NCBI GenBank assembly: GCA_900110635.1
Contig: FOEK01000004.1
Location: 121,987-185,986, forward strand
Length of the DNA stretch: 64,000 bases
Direction of reading: 5' to 3'
Source: Lachnospiraceae bacterium NE2001
GTDB taxonomy: Bacteria; Bacillota; Clostridia; Lachnospirales; Lachnospiraceae
This document shows, piece after piece, positions 8,941 through 17,535 of the stretch. Position 1 is the first letter of the stretch; each line of letters opens with the position of its first letter. The translations under genes and the position numbers were made by a program. The notes beneath the pieces are model-generated. The model had not been told where the DNA came from. It did no database searches and saw nothing but the letters and a program-made list of their open reading frames with translations.

Positions 8941-11900
8941 TTACAATTTATTTGGGCGTGGAGCCTGGTCCTTTTGATTACCCTGGCGCTTTGCCTGATT
9001 ATTTGCCCGAAGCTTTTCCTGCTGCTTCAGAGCCTTCTTGATGGTAGCCAGCTCCTTCACGAAGGACTTCATTATCTTGTCAGCTCCCTTTTCAGAGGCC
9101 AGCTTTCTAAGTTCCTCCTCTGGCAGCTTCATAAGCTTTCGGAAGGCCTCGGTCTCCATCAGCTTCGCACACTCGCTTCTCACATTTTCCGGATGGAGGG
9201 CATCCTTTATCTGGTCGCCTCTCTTTGTATCCAGATCAAGACGAGTTATGCCTTTATAATATATGATCTTCGCTATGGTTCTCTCGAAGTCCAGCCCGTT
9301 CTTTCGTGATAGGCTTTCCTGAGCTGCCCCAAGCTTTATATGAGCCACAGCAACCGGGTTGTTCTTTGAAAGCTGACGAGAAACAGTGGCATTATAACTA
9401 GTTGTCAGCGCATCAAGCCCCTGGCTTACATCGGCAGTTACTGAAAACCTTGCGGAACCATTTACCGTAAGGCCCTTTCCCTCTGCAACCTCCTTCATCT
9501 TCTTTGCTCTATACATGGCATTGTGACTCTTTGCATTGTTCAGAAGTCTGGTCAGTTTGCGGCCATCCTTTTCAGACAGCACATCATTCTGGTTCCTAAG
9601 CTTCTTTCCCAGTTTCTTTGCATAGCTGGCCAGCTCGTCCACGGAAGACTTTAGATCCTTGTAGGTTCTGGAGGTAAAACTAAATGTCGGATCTGCTCCG
9701 TCCAGTTTTTTGTACAAGGCCTTGGCATCCCGCGCAATCTTCGCTACCATATCCATCTCGGACAAGGTCTGCTTCTCCTCTATAGCATTTACATCCTCTG
9801 AAAGCCCCTTCAGGAACTCACGCTCTGCATCCTGCTCCAGCTGCTGGAACTCTTTTTTCTGATAGAGATCATCACTGAACTTGTCCACCTTCATACACTT
9901 TGTAAATGAAAGATCAGGAGCCTGATATTCTCCCATATCTGCATCAGGATTCTGTCGCAGCCTGTTAGAAGCATTCACCATGGCAGTTCTCAGATCATTT
10001 CTGATAAACTGGAACTGTGACCTCTGGGCACTATCTGCCAGCTTGTCAAATGTTAAGTCGCCCTTTCCCCATTCATCCTTCTTAACTATCCGGATGGTTT
10101 TATCTCTCACTGCATCCTGAAGGTCGTGAAGCCTGTCCTTTGCCGAATTAATCTCATCCTGGGAGAGTCCATTCGACCTGAGCTTCTCCTCAAGCTTTGC
10201 AGCAAAATCGTCGCTCATAATCCTGGCAGCCGTCTCCTCGGTGATAACCTTTATATCATCTATAGGAGCAAGACGCTTTTTCCCTGCGTTCCTGGCAGGC
10301 CTCATGATACCAAGTGATCCATCGTTATCGATACCAACCACGCCCTTAAACTTAAGCTCACCTGTTTCCCAGCCTTCGAACTTATAGAACATGTTGTCCT
10401 GATGCCGGTCCGTATTTCCACCTATATAATCCAGAATCTGAATATCCGCAATGCTCATCATACCTTCTGGATCATTAAATGCTTTTTTTATCTTGTCCTC
10501 TGAAAGCTTGCAGATCGGATGCACAGGTTCATTCATAAATGCAGATAGCGAAAGTCCCTCGGCACGGTCCATTATGGTACCCTCGATAAGCCTGTCACCA
10601 CACATAACATTTACGTGACGGCTCTTGGCAAGAAGCTTATCCGTACCCATCAGCTCAGCTATATCACTCATAGCCACATTTCTTGTATCAATTCTTTTGC
10701 CATCTCCCGGCATTATTCCAAAGGCACGGAGGAAACCATTTCTCTCAATCAGGCTTCCCAGCTGTTCACTCATGGCTGAGATCATCTGATTAAAATCGTA
10801 GTTTTTCAGGAGTTCCTCCTTGCGGCGCTTTCCAATTCCCATCTCTTCATATGGGAGGTCTCTTGAACTTTCTGGAAAATCATTATAATCTCCTAGATTC
10901 TTGGTGGCATAGTAATCCTTGATCGCACGGATTTCCTTTTCGAACTGAGGTTTTGCCTCGATAACATTTTCAAAATAATCATTAAGAGTCGCGCGGGCGC
11001 CACTATCCTGGGACGGCGTGAAGAATACCTCCTTCGTCTTGCCGCCCTCCTCATAGCTGATCAGATATCTCCTGCTGAGATTGTCGCCCATATAGTCAAG
11101 TTTGCTAAGCTTAGGAATTACAAGATTTACCGCTTCAGGGCGAGGCGGCTTTTCCAAGCCAAATATAGGGCTGGCAGTGACATTTCCCATAGGAACCTCT
11201 CTCTCAGGAGCCGGTTCTGGTATGGGGACACCAAAAAGCTCTCTTGCTTCAGCAAGGTCGTTCTTGGTTTTTTCTTTTCCTTTATTGGTTAACACGGCCG
11301 AATCGATCAGTTTATCACCCTTGTTGAATCTCTGAAACTCTCCGTTGGTATTGGCCTTGCCCAGATCCTCCAGCTTGTACTCGGACCATTTATCAGACCT
11401 TACAACTCTGAGCCTGCCTTCCTCCACGTACCCTTCCGGTTTATCCGCAAAGTAAGCCATATCCTCCTCGATCTTTGCCTGGAGAAGATTCTTTCTCTCC
11501 CAGGCCTTCGCCAGTTCCTTCTCAGAGAGCTCACAGTCACGAAGAGCAAAACGAAGCTGATCCTCAGTCATGGTCTTGAGGATGTTATAGAAGTCCTCGC
11601 CAATAGCAACCATTCCTTCTGGACGAACAATATACGTACCACTATCAACCTTGATATCATTTGATGTATAAGCCGAGTCATTATCTATAAGGGTGATACC
11701 AGCAATTTTCGCATTCTCCGGATCATCCGGCTCAAATCTCATAAAAAAGTTGGCGGTGTTTCGATCAAGATTTCCTGATATAAAATCTATAGCCTGCATA
11801 GCTGCGATGTCGTCAAATATGGCAGAATTATTAAAGGCTTCACGCTTATACTGCGTTGCCTTATCGCCTTCCTTTATCTTTGAGATATCGACACCATAGG

Positions 11901-12936
11901 CCTCCGCCATAAAGGTACCTGTTACCGGCTTGCCATTCTGGATAATGGTCATAGGCTTTGCCTCGGCAACAAGATCAGGCTTGCCAAAAAGCTTGGCCAT
12001 ACGGTAGGTTGCTATATTTCTCTTATCTATGTTAGCGCCTTCCTTAACCCCCATATTGGACTTATCAAAATACATATCGTGGCGCTGCTTTATATCAGAA
12101 AGCTTTGTGTAGAAATCATCTACAAAGCTGTAGAACTTAGGGTTCTGCATTGCAGTCTCAAGAGTATTCTGATTCTGAATAAAGTTACAGAATACAATGT
12201 CCCTTAGGAGATCATCTACACGCTGCTTCTTCTGCTCATTGGATTTAGCCCTGACACTTATAAATGGATGTCTATCCCAGAACGGTGATGAATCATTCAG
12301 AATATTCTTTGTGCCATAATTCTTTAATTCCTGAATAAACTGAGCAAACTCGGGATACTTCTTATCCAGTTCATTTATAACCTGGTCTGCTTCCTGAACA
12401 GTATTCGCAGTAGTAGTCGGAGTGAAGAAGCCATTTTCCACCACACCACCATTATTTACTTTAATGTGGTGTCTCTGGCTCATCATGCCGGCCTCGATCT
12501 TCATATCCTGTTTTCCAAAGTCAACTAACTGCTCACGTCCCTCTGCGATGAGGTCAGGAAGGGTGGTCTCGTACTCGGGACTTACCATGTCCAATACCAT
12601 TTTATCCTGCTGCAGAAGAGGCTCGACGGCGGTGATGATCTCTTTAAGCCTGTCACCCACTGGGCCTGTCTCGCTGCCAAGAATCTTCTTGCCAGCCTTT
12701 ATTGCAGCATCATAATGCTCCAGTAATTCCTTACGAGAAGCGTTATCAATAAGCGGAAGCTTTCCGTCCTTCCCTATCTCGTAGTAATACTGGGTTTCAG
12801 CATTTATCATGTAGAGCTCGTGACAGAATTCGACGTACTGCTCCGCCTCCTTGCTTCCAGTGGTGAGATCTGACATCTCCTTTATATACTTTTCTATATT
12901 CGCACGAACGGCGGACTTGTCATAACTACCCGGCAT
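8941..12936 (-). CDS. 1331-residue protein with two tandem kinase-like domains
   Basis: Two homologous domains lie in tandem. Copy 1 (about 147-490) has MMSQRHHIKV...FFTP, the helix RNIATYRMAKLFG (306-318), GNLDRNTANF (388-397) and LIDND (416-420). Copy 2 (about 615-935) has NLSRRYLISY...FFTP, RNVAMSDIAELMG (752-764), GNTDRHQDNMF (840-850) and GIDND (868-872). The DRHxxN plus DND pair resembles PI3/PI4-kinase-like or HipA-like catalytic loops. Copy 1 carries DRN in place of DRH and may be degenerate. Both have FFTP where the 1307-residue protein has YYLKEN, so the usual nucleotide-binding lysine is not obvious. A helical module found in several neighbours lies at about 1225-1300. The gene follows the 1129-residue gene across a large hairpin without its own repeat promoter. 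The ribosome binding site is GAGGAGGT. Kinase activity is inferred. Confidence 0.85.
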   Translation of the reverse strand: MPGSYDKSAVRANIEKYIKEMSDLTTGSKEAEQYVEFCHELYMINAETQYYYEIGKDGKLPLIDNASRKELLEHYDAAIKAGKKILGSETGPVGDRLKEIITAVEPLLQQDKMVLDMVSPEYETTLPDLIAEGREQLVDFGKQDMKIEAGMMSQRHHIKVNNGGVVENGFFTPTTTANTVQEADQVINELDKKYPEFAQFIQELKNYGTKNILNDSSPFWDRHPFISVRAKSNEQKKQRVDDLLRDIVFCNFIQNQNTLETAMQNPKFYSFVDDFYTKLSDIKQRHDMYFDKSNMGVKEGANIDKRNIATYRMAKLFGKPDLVAEAKPMTIIQNGKPVTGTFMAEAYGVDISKIKEGDKATQYKREAFNNSAIFDDIAAMQAIDFISGNLDRNTANFFMRFEPDDPENAKIAGITLIDNDSAYTSNDIKVDSGTYIVRPEGMVAIGEDFYNILKTMTEDQLRFALRDCELSEKELAKAWERKNLLQAKIEEDMAYFADKPEGYVEEGRLRVVRSDKWSEYKLEDLGKANTNGEFQRFNKGDKLIDSAVLTNKGKEKTKNDLAEARELFGVPIPEPAPEREVPMGNVTASPIFGLEKPPRPEAVNLVIPKLSKLDYMGDNLSRRYLISYEEGGKTKEVFFTPSQDSGARATLNDYFENVIEAKPQFEKEIRAIKDYYATKNLGDYNDFPESSRDLPYEEMGIGKRRKEELLKNYDFNQMISAMSEQLGSLIERNGFLRAFGIMPGDGKRIDTRNVAMSDIAELMGTDKLLAKSRHVNVMCGDRLIEGTIMDRAEGLSLSAFMNEPVHPICKLSEDKIKKAFNDPEGMMSIADIQILDYIGGNTDRHQDNMFYKFEGWETGELKFKGVVGIDNDGSLGIMRPARNAGKKRLAPIDDIKVITEETAARIMSDDFAAKLEEKLRSNGLSQDEINSAKDRLHDLQDAVRDKTIRIVKKDEWGKGDLTFDKLADSAQRSQFQFIRNDLRTAMVNASNRLRQNPDADMGEYQAPDLSFTKCMKVDKFSDDLYQKKEFQQLEQDAEREFLKGLSEDVNAIEEKQTLSEMDMVAKIARDAKALYKKLDGADPTFSFTSRTYKDLKSSVDELASYAKKLGKKLRNQNDVLSEKDGRKLTRLLNNAKSHNAMYRAKKMKEVAEGKGLTVNGSARFSVTADVSQGLDALTTSYNATVSRQLSKNNPVAVAHIKLGAAQESLSRKNGLDFERTIAKIIYYKGITRLDLDTKRGDQIKDALHPENVRSECAKLMETEAFRKLMKLPEEELRKLASEKGADKIMKSFVKELATIKKALKQQEKLRANNQAKRQGNQKDQAPRPNKL

Positions 12937-12961
12937 AGTCTACCTCCTCTTTTTTATAATA

Positions 12962-13010
12962 TGACAAAACGTGACAGTTTGAACCAAGGTTTAACTGTCA
13001 CATTTTGTCA
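12962..13010 (-). terminator. Long hairpin between the 1129- and 1331-residue genes
   Basis: An 18-bp stem with one mismatch: TGACAAAACGTGACAGTT against AACTGTCACATTTTGTCA, 13-nt loop. No repeat promoter follows before the next start codon, so this may be an attenuator or processing site rather than a full stop. Confidence 0.65.
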
Positions 13011-13017
13011 CGCTTCT

Positions 13018-16000
13018 TTAAACCCCAAGCTTGTTTTGATTTTCAACCTGGGTATTCTTACTCTTTACATTTTGTCTCTTCGGTGCATTCACCTTCTGGG
13101 CAGCCGCCTCGAACTTGGCAGCAATGCCTTCTATGGTGAACTCAGCAGGTCTGCCATTTGGCTTTATGAACTCCTGATAGGTCTTTGTAAAGTTATTATC
13201 GTCCATCTTCTTTGCAACTCTGCGTCTGAAGTCCTTTGTGTCAAAGTCCTGTCTGAGACCAATCTGTCCCTTGGTATTTCTGGCTTCTTTATTCATTTCA
13301 GACAGAACCACTGCCTCAGCCACAAGCTCTGGGAAGAACTTATTCAGCTCCTTCTGGAGAATGGCCTTATTCTCAGCCGCCTCTGCACCATCCATGCTTT
13401 TCAGCAATTCTGTGGCCTTCTTCTCAATACGCTTGATCTTTCCTGTGGTCTCGGCAACGGCGCCCTTAACGGTGTTGCACCACATTACCTCTTTCAGGCC
13501 TTTATCAGCATTGAACTCACGGCGATCGGAAAGCTGTCTCATATTTTCAGCCAGTTCTCCGCCATGGCCATTTGCAATCATCTCCTTAAGTTTCTTATCA
13601 GAGAATTGATTCATAAATAAGTTATAGTTATCATTTTTAAAGATATTCTTTTCCTGAGTGCCACCCTTTTTGATCATATCGCCGGTTATCCTCTTGTCGA
13701 GACTGGACTTGTCATCCTTCTTCGCCTCACCAACATTTCGGCAAACAAGAATCTCGGCAGCAACCGCCTTATAATCGGTATAAATATCATTCTTTACTAC
13801 TTTCTGCCAGAATTCTATTCTGTCATTTACCTTCGGCAGATACCTCTGGGTGAGGTCATCTGTAGGGATCTTGTTAAATGGTAACGCATTGGAAAAGTTC
13901 TTGAGATTATCCTCTAGTAATCCTCCATGACCAGAAGTGAGACAGTTCTTAAATATCTTCCAATAGTTCTTATCTGCCTTGCAATAATCATAGAAGCTCT
14001 TAAGCAGATAGTTATCCTTCAGCTGGCTCGCAGTGTTCTCTATCTGGTAATCATATACGTTAGTCTTCAGCTTCTTTTTACTGCCTCTCTCGGAGTTCGT
14101 CACCTGTCTGATAGCAAGAACCTCAATAAACTGATCGTATGTTGGGCCATCCGGCTGCTTCTTTGTGGCCTTCTGAATAGCCTCAATTCGCTTGTCACCT
14201 CGAATTACCGTATCTTTCTTATTTATATATAGCTTAGGAGTAGAAGCAAGTCTTAAGCCGTGAGTTGGTGCAATCTCATTATTAACCGGAGCCTTTCTCT
14301 CAGGCTGAGGCTGCTCTACGTTCTTTGCCTCAGGCTGAGGCTGCTCTGCATTGTTTACTTCTGGCTTCGGCTGCTCTGCATTGTTTACTTCTGGCTTTGG
14401 CTGTTCTGCATTGTTTACTTCTGGCTGTACATTGTTTTTTACTTCTGGCCCAGGCTGTACAGGATTTGCATTTAACGCCATCTGTGGCGGAACAACATTT
14501 ATTATCTCAGGAGCCTTCTGCTCCTCCTCTTTATTATCGTTAGGAGCGCCCTCCTGCCTTGGTTCTTCCTGCTTTGGTTCTTCCTGCTTTGGTTCTTCCT
14601 GCTTTGGTCCTTCCTGCACCTCTGGCTCTGGCACCTCAGGCGCCTGCAGCTTTGGTTCAGGCATGGACTTCATCAAAGTATCAAGGGCTGCAACATCAAA
14701 CTCTTTATCCTTATTGTTATCCTTCCAGGTTTTTATCTTATCATCAAGATCCTTTGCCTTCGCACCTGCCTCAGGATAACTCTTGGTGTATTCATTTTTG
14801 AACTCGCCCAGGGTCTTATCATCATAATTCTGATTCTTAACCCTTTCCAGAAAATGCTCATCTGCCTGTGCCATCTTCTCAGCATTATCAAGAACCTGAA
14901 TCAGCTTATCAAACTTTGCTTTCCTTTCAGGCTGCATATCGATAATCCTCTTATAGGCCGGGTTCATGTTTTCAAGCGTTGCCTTCATATTAGCGACATT
15001 TTCCAGTATCTTGGTATTGGCATCAGACATCATCTTGCATATATCATTGCTTTCGAAATTATATTTGCCATCACCATCAGCCTTGAAATGAGTATAATTC
15101 ATGGTTGGATAAACATCCTTTATTATCTCTCCGTCAACGCCGCCAGCTCTGATATCTCTCTTATCATTTGCCAGCCTAATGGCTCCCTCCATATCATTTA
15201 TGCCGTCTTTAATATTATTTAAAAAATCAGCGTCGTTTTGCATGAAGATTAAACCAAGATTATTAACCAGATCATTCACTTCGTGTCCGAGAGTATTTCC
15301 AACTATTTCACTCATCAGCTTAAAATCTGATGTTCCCTTCTTTTGCTGGTTCTTCTTTTCCTGTTTAGCCTTCTTTATAATATTTGACTCGTGATTATTT
15401 CTGATCAGGTTTGCCTTCAGACTGATTGACATAAGAGTGCTCTTTGCGTCTCCAGCATTCTTAGCCAGCTCGTCCAGTTCCTTATCTGGCTCACCCATAA
15501 GACGGTCAAGAATACGGTTCTCGCTGATATCACGCTTATCTGCGACTATGACCTTGATATCTAAGGCTTTTTGTTCTAAGTCTGTAACCTTAGCCCCCGC
15601 CTCATTAATATTCTTTCCTCTGAGAGCATTAAATTGGTGTCTCTTTGAAAGAGTAATAAAGGCATCTTTATTCTCAATATCCTCGAAATTATCTCTAACA
15701 GTGTTATATAACTTATATCTATTGAGATATCTATCCGCAATCTCACGCTTGACCGCGATTTTGTCATCCTTCTTCGCTTTTGTTTCAAATGAATAAAAGA
15801 AGTTGAAATCAAAGAGCTTATCGCTTTCGTGAAAAGGCTGCTTCACCTCTTTAAGATTATAGACATAAGGAGCATCTCTAACAATTGCTTCTGAAATCTG
15901 GTTATTTATCTCAGCATCAAGATACTCCATTCCCACCATCTCAGTTGCTATCTGGCTGTAGCCCTCCTTTGTGGTATAGTCCACGTCTGGAAGCTTGTAA

Positions 16001-16407
16001 TTATTTATGATTTTCTCAGCCTCGCCAAACATTGAGGGAATAGCTCCGTTAGAATTAACCACCGCTTTATTAGCATTTACCTTAAATGAATTCTCTATGA
16101 TAAAATCAGCAAACTGGGTCTGGAGATTCTCAACCCCTGGAGTGTTGGAATTAACGCGAAAAGCCTCCTCCATGCTCATTGGAGGATCCGCCTTGGTCAT
16201 AAGATATGCGTGAAATGCTGCCATTGTGGAATTAAACTGAGGAAGCACCACCTTATTGGGGGAGGTCTTTTCGAACTCGCCTTTTTTTTCTTTAATAAGC
16301 TCATCCAGTTTATTCGAAAAGACTGCTGCCTCATCACGAAAAGCACTTCTGGTTCCGACTCCTAGCTTCTTTTTTTCTTCTTCTGTAAGATTTTGTAAGA
16401 TTCCCAT
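13018..16407 (-). CDS. 1129-residue mosaic protein with three helical modules and Pro/Gln/Asn linker
   Basis: I start at the ATG at 16407 (MGILQNL), preceded by AAGGAGC. The ATG eleven codons upstream has no ribosome binding site. The N-terminal 590 residues are helical. A disordered linker at about 590-710 is built of KQEEP and PEVNNAEQP repeats. It is followed by three related modules: about 755-835 (AIRQV...GSKKKL...GHGG), about 877-955 (AAEILVCR...GHGG) and about 1028-1090 (LVAEAVVLSEMN...NNFTKTYQEF). The first matches the gene at the left edge closely; the third resembles modules near the C-termini of several neighbours. No catalytic motif or secretion signal is recognised. It is the second gene of the unit starting at 17323 and is followed by a strong hairpin. 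Function unknown. Confidence 0.85.
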   Translation of the reverse strand: MGILQNLTEEEKKKLGVGTRSAFRDEAAVFSNKLDELIKEKKGEFEKTSPNKVVLPQFNSTMAAFHAYLMTKADPPMSMEEAFRVNSNTPGVENLQTQFADFIIENSFKVNANKAVVNSNGAIPSMFGEAEKIINNYKLPDVDYTTKEGYSQIATEMVGMEYLDAEINNQISEAIVRDAPYVYNLKEVKQPFHESDKLFDFNFFYSFETKAKKDDKIAVKREIADRYLNRYKLYNTVRDNFEDIENKDAFITLSKRHQFNALRGKNINEAGAKVTDLEQKALDIKVIVADKRDISENRILDRLMGEPDKELDELAKNAGDAKSTLMSISLKANLIRNNHESNIIKKAKQEKKNQQKKGTSDFKLMSEIVGNTLGHEVNDLVNNLGLIFMQNDADFLNNIKDGINDMEGAIRLANDKRDIRAGGVDGEIIKDVYPTMNYTHFKADGDGKYNFESNDICKMMSDANTKILENVANMKATLENMNPAYKRIIDMQPERKAKFDKLIQVLDNAEKMAQADEHFLERVKNQNYDDKTLGEFKNEYTKSYPEAGAKAKDLDDKIKTWKDNNKDKEFDVAALDTLMKSMPEPKLQAPEVPEPEVQEGPKQEEPKQEEPKQEEPRQEGAPNDNKEEEQKAPEIINVVPPQMALNANPVQPGPEVKNNVQPEVNNAEQPKPEVNNAEQPKPEVNNAEQPQPEAKNVEQPQPERKAPVNNEIAPTHGLRLASTPKLYINKKDTVIRGDKRIEAIQKATKKQPDGPTYDQFIEVLAIRQVTNSERGSKKKLKTNVYDYQIENTASQLKDNYLLKSFYDYCKADKNYWKIFKNCLTSGHGGLLEDNLKNFSNALPFNKIPTDDLTQRYLPKVNDRIEFWQKVVKNDIYTDYKAVAAEILVCRNVGEAKKDDKSSLDKRITGDMIKKGGTQEKNIFKNDNYNLFMNQFSDKKLKEMIANGHGGELAENMRQLSDRREFNADKGLKEVMWCNTVKGAVAETTGKIKRIEKKATELLKSMDGAEAAENKAILQKELNKFFPELVAEAVVLSEMNKEARNTKGQIGLRQDFDTKDFRRRVAKKMDDNNFTKTYQEFIKPNGRPAEFTIEGIAAKFEAAAQKVNAPKRQNVKSKNTQVENQNKLGV

Positions 16408-16468
16408 TTTTTGCTCCTTATAGCCTCTTGGGGGCTTCAATTATATCTTGTAAATCTCTTATGTGTAG

Positions 16469-17323
16469 TTACATACCGAGCTTTGGATGCTCCATCTGCT
16501 TCTGCTTCAACTTATCCTTGTCCATGGTTCTCTCAAGGCGTCTGTCCTTTGCTCTCTGGGCGCGGGCCTGCTTTGCCTGAATAGAACGCTCAGCACCAAA
16601 CTCCTTGATATCCACGTGATCCTTGTGGTTTGAATGTTCAGAACCACGGGTGTAGTTTATCTTGTCCACAATGGAGCTTGTTTTGTCATTTAACGCTGCA
16701 TTGTGGTCGTTCATAATAGAAAGAGCATCGAGTGATGTATTAAAATGATCCATTCCGGCGTCTGTTCTTCTAACTCTCTCTTTGCCTTGAATGTTTCGCT
16801 CGATGCTCTGCATCAGCTTGTAATTTCTAACCATTATCCTGTCTTTGCTGGTCTTGCCTGGCTCAATAGAAGCCACGTCCTTGATGCATTTGGCCATGGT
16901 ATTGTACTGGGCGCTTCTAGAATCGTCCATTGGCATGTTGTCAGCCAGGGTCTTCATCTTGCCCACGTAATCCTCCAGGCCCTCCTTCGGAGCATACAGC
17001 GTGTTAAGCTGATGATTAACACCCTTACGGAGCTTCTCAGGAGAACTCAGCATTGCGTCAATCTCATACTCATGAAGATCGTCCAGATCAAGAGTCTGCT
17101 TGATCTTGTCAGCCTTCCGGTGAATTACGTTTGCGTTGAACTTCTTGGTTCCAGCCTTCAGCAGCATATAAGCTGTTGCAGCCTTCGCAAGTGTGTCAAT
17201 CTTCTCGCGAGGCTTCTTCTCCGCCATCGCTTCTCCTGTGTGTGCCTCTATATATGCCTTAAACTCTGCGTCAGTCTGATAAGAAACTGACTTATCCTCT
17301 TCTCTAAAATGTTCTTCCTTCAT
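16469..17323 (-). CDS. 284-residue helical protein carrying the shared module
   Basis: This small protein leads an operon with the 1129- and 1331-residue genes. Its AGAGGT ribosome binding site and the repeat promoter at 17412-17445 support the start. Residues about 45-115 (LAKAATAYMLLKAG, then a charged helix, then IDAMLSSPEKLRKGV) follow the pattern of the helical module seen in the larger neighbours, here almost as a stand-alone domain. The C-terminal 60 residues are strongly basic (RAQRAKDRRLERTMDKDKLKQKQ). No signal peptide, membrane segment or enzyme motif is visible. A chaperone or adaptor for the large proteins made from the same transcript is possible, but that rests only on size, position and the shared module. 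Confidence 0.8.
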   Translation of the reverse strand: MKEEHFREEDKSVSYQTDAEFKAYIEAHTGEAMAEKKPREKIDTLAKAATAYMLLKAGTKKFNANVIHRKADKIKQTLDLDDLHEYEIDAMLSSPEKLRKGVNHQLNTLYAPKEGLEDYVGKMKTLADNMPMDDSRSAQYNTMAKCIKDVASIEPGKTSKDRIMVRNYKLMQSIERNIQGKERVRRTDAGMDHFNTSLDALSIMNDHNAALNDKTSSIVDKINYTRGSEHSNHKDHVDIKEFGAERSIQAKQARAQRAKDRRLERTMDKDKLKQKQMEHPKLGM

Positions 17324-17411
17324 AATACTAACCTCTTTCTTTCAAAACTTTAAACTCAAATCTTTAAATTCAAAACTACTTTTTATGTCATCTTTTCCTC
17401 ATTACAAAGCT

Positions 17412-17445
17412 AGTATATCAAAAGAAGCGCAACAAATGAGCAACA
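17412..17445 (-). promoter_or_regulatory. Repeat-type promoter of the 284/1129/1331-residue operon
   Basis: TGTTGCTC, ATT, TGTTGCGC, 9 bp, TATACT on the minus strand. It lies just downstream of the terminator of the 1477-residue gene. Confidence 0.85.
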
Positions 17446-17454
17446 CTAAAATAC

Positions 17455-17502
17455 CAAAAAAGTGACAGTCGTACCTGGTTTTAAACCAGATTCAACTGTC
17501 AC
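17455..17502 (-). terminator. Rho-independent terminator of the 1477-residue gene
   Basis: The outer stem GTGACAGT/ACTGTCAC encloses an inner CTGGTTT/AAACCAG stem. A six-base T-run follows on the minus strand. The preceding 30 nt hold two further TGTCACAT-type repeats. Confidence 0.85.
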
Positions 17503-17535
17503 TTCTACTGTCACATACTGTCACATATTATCACT

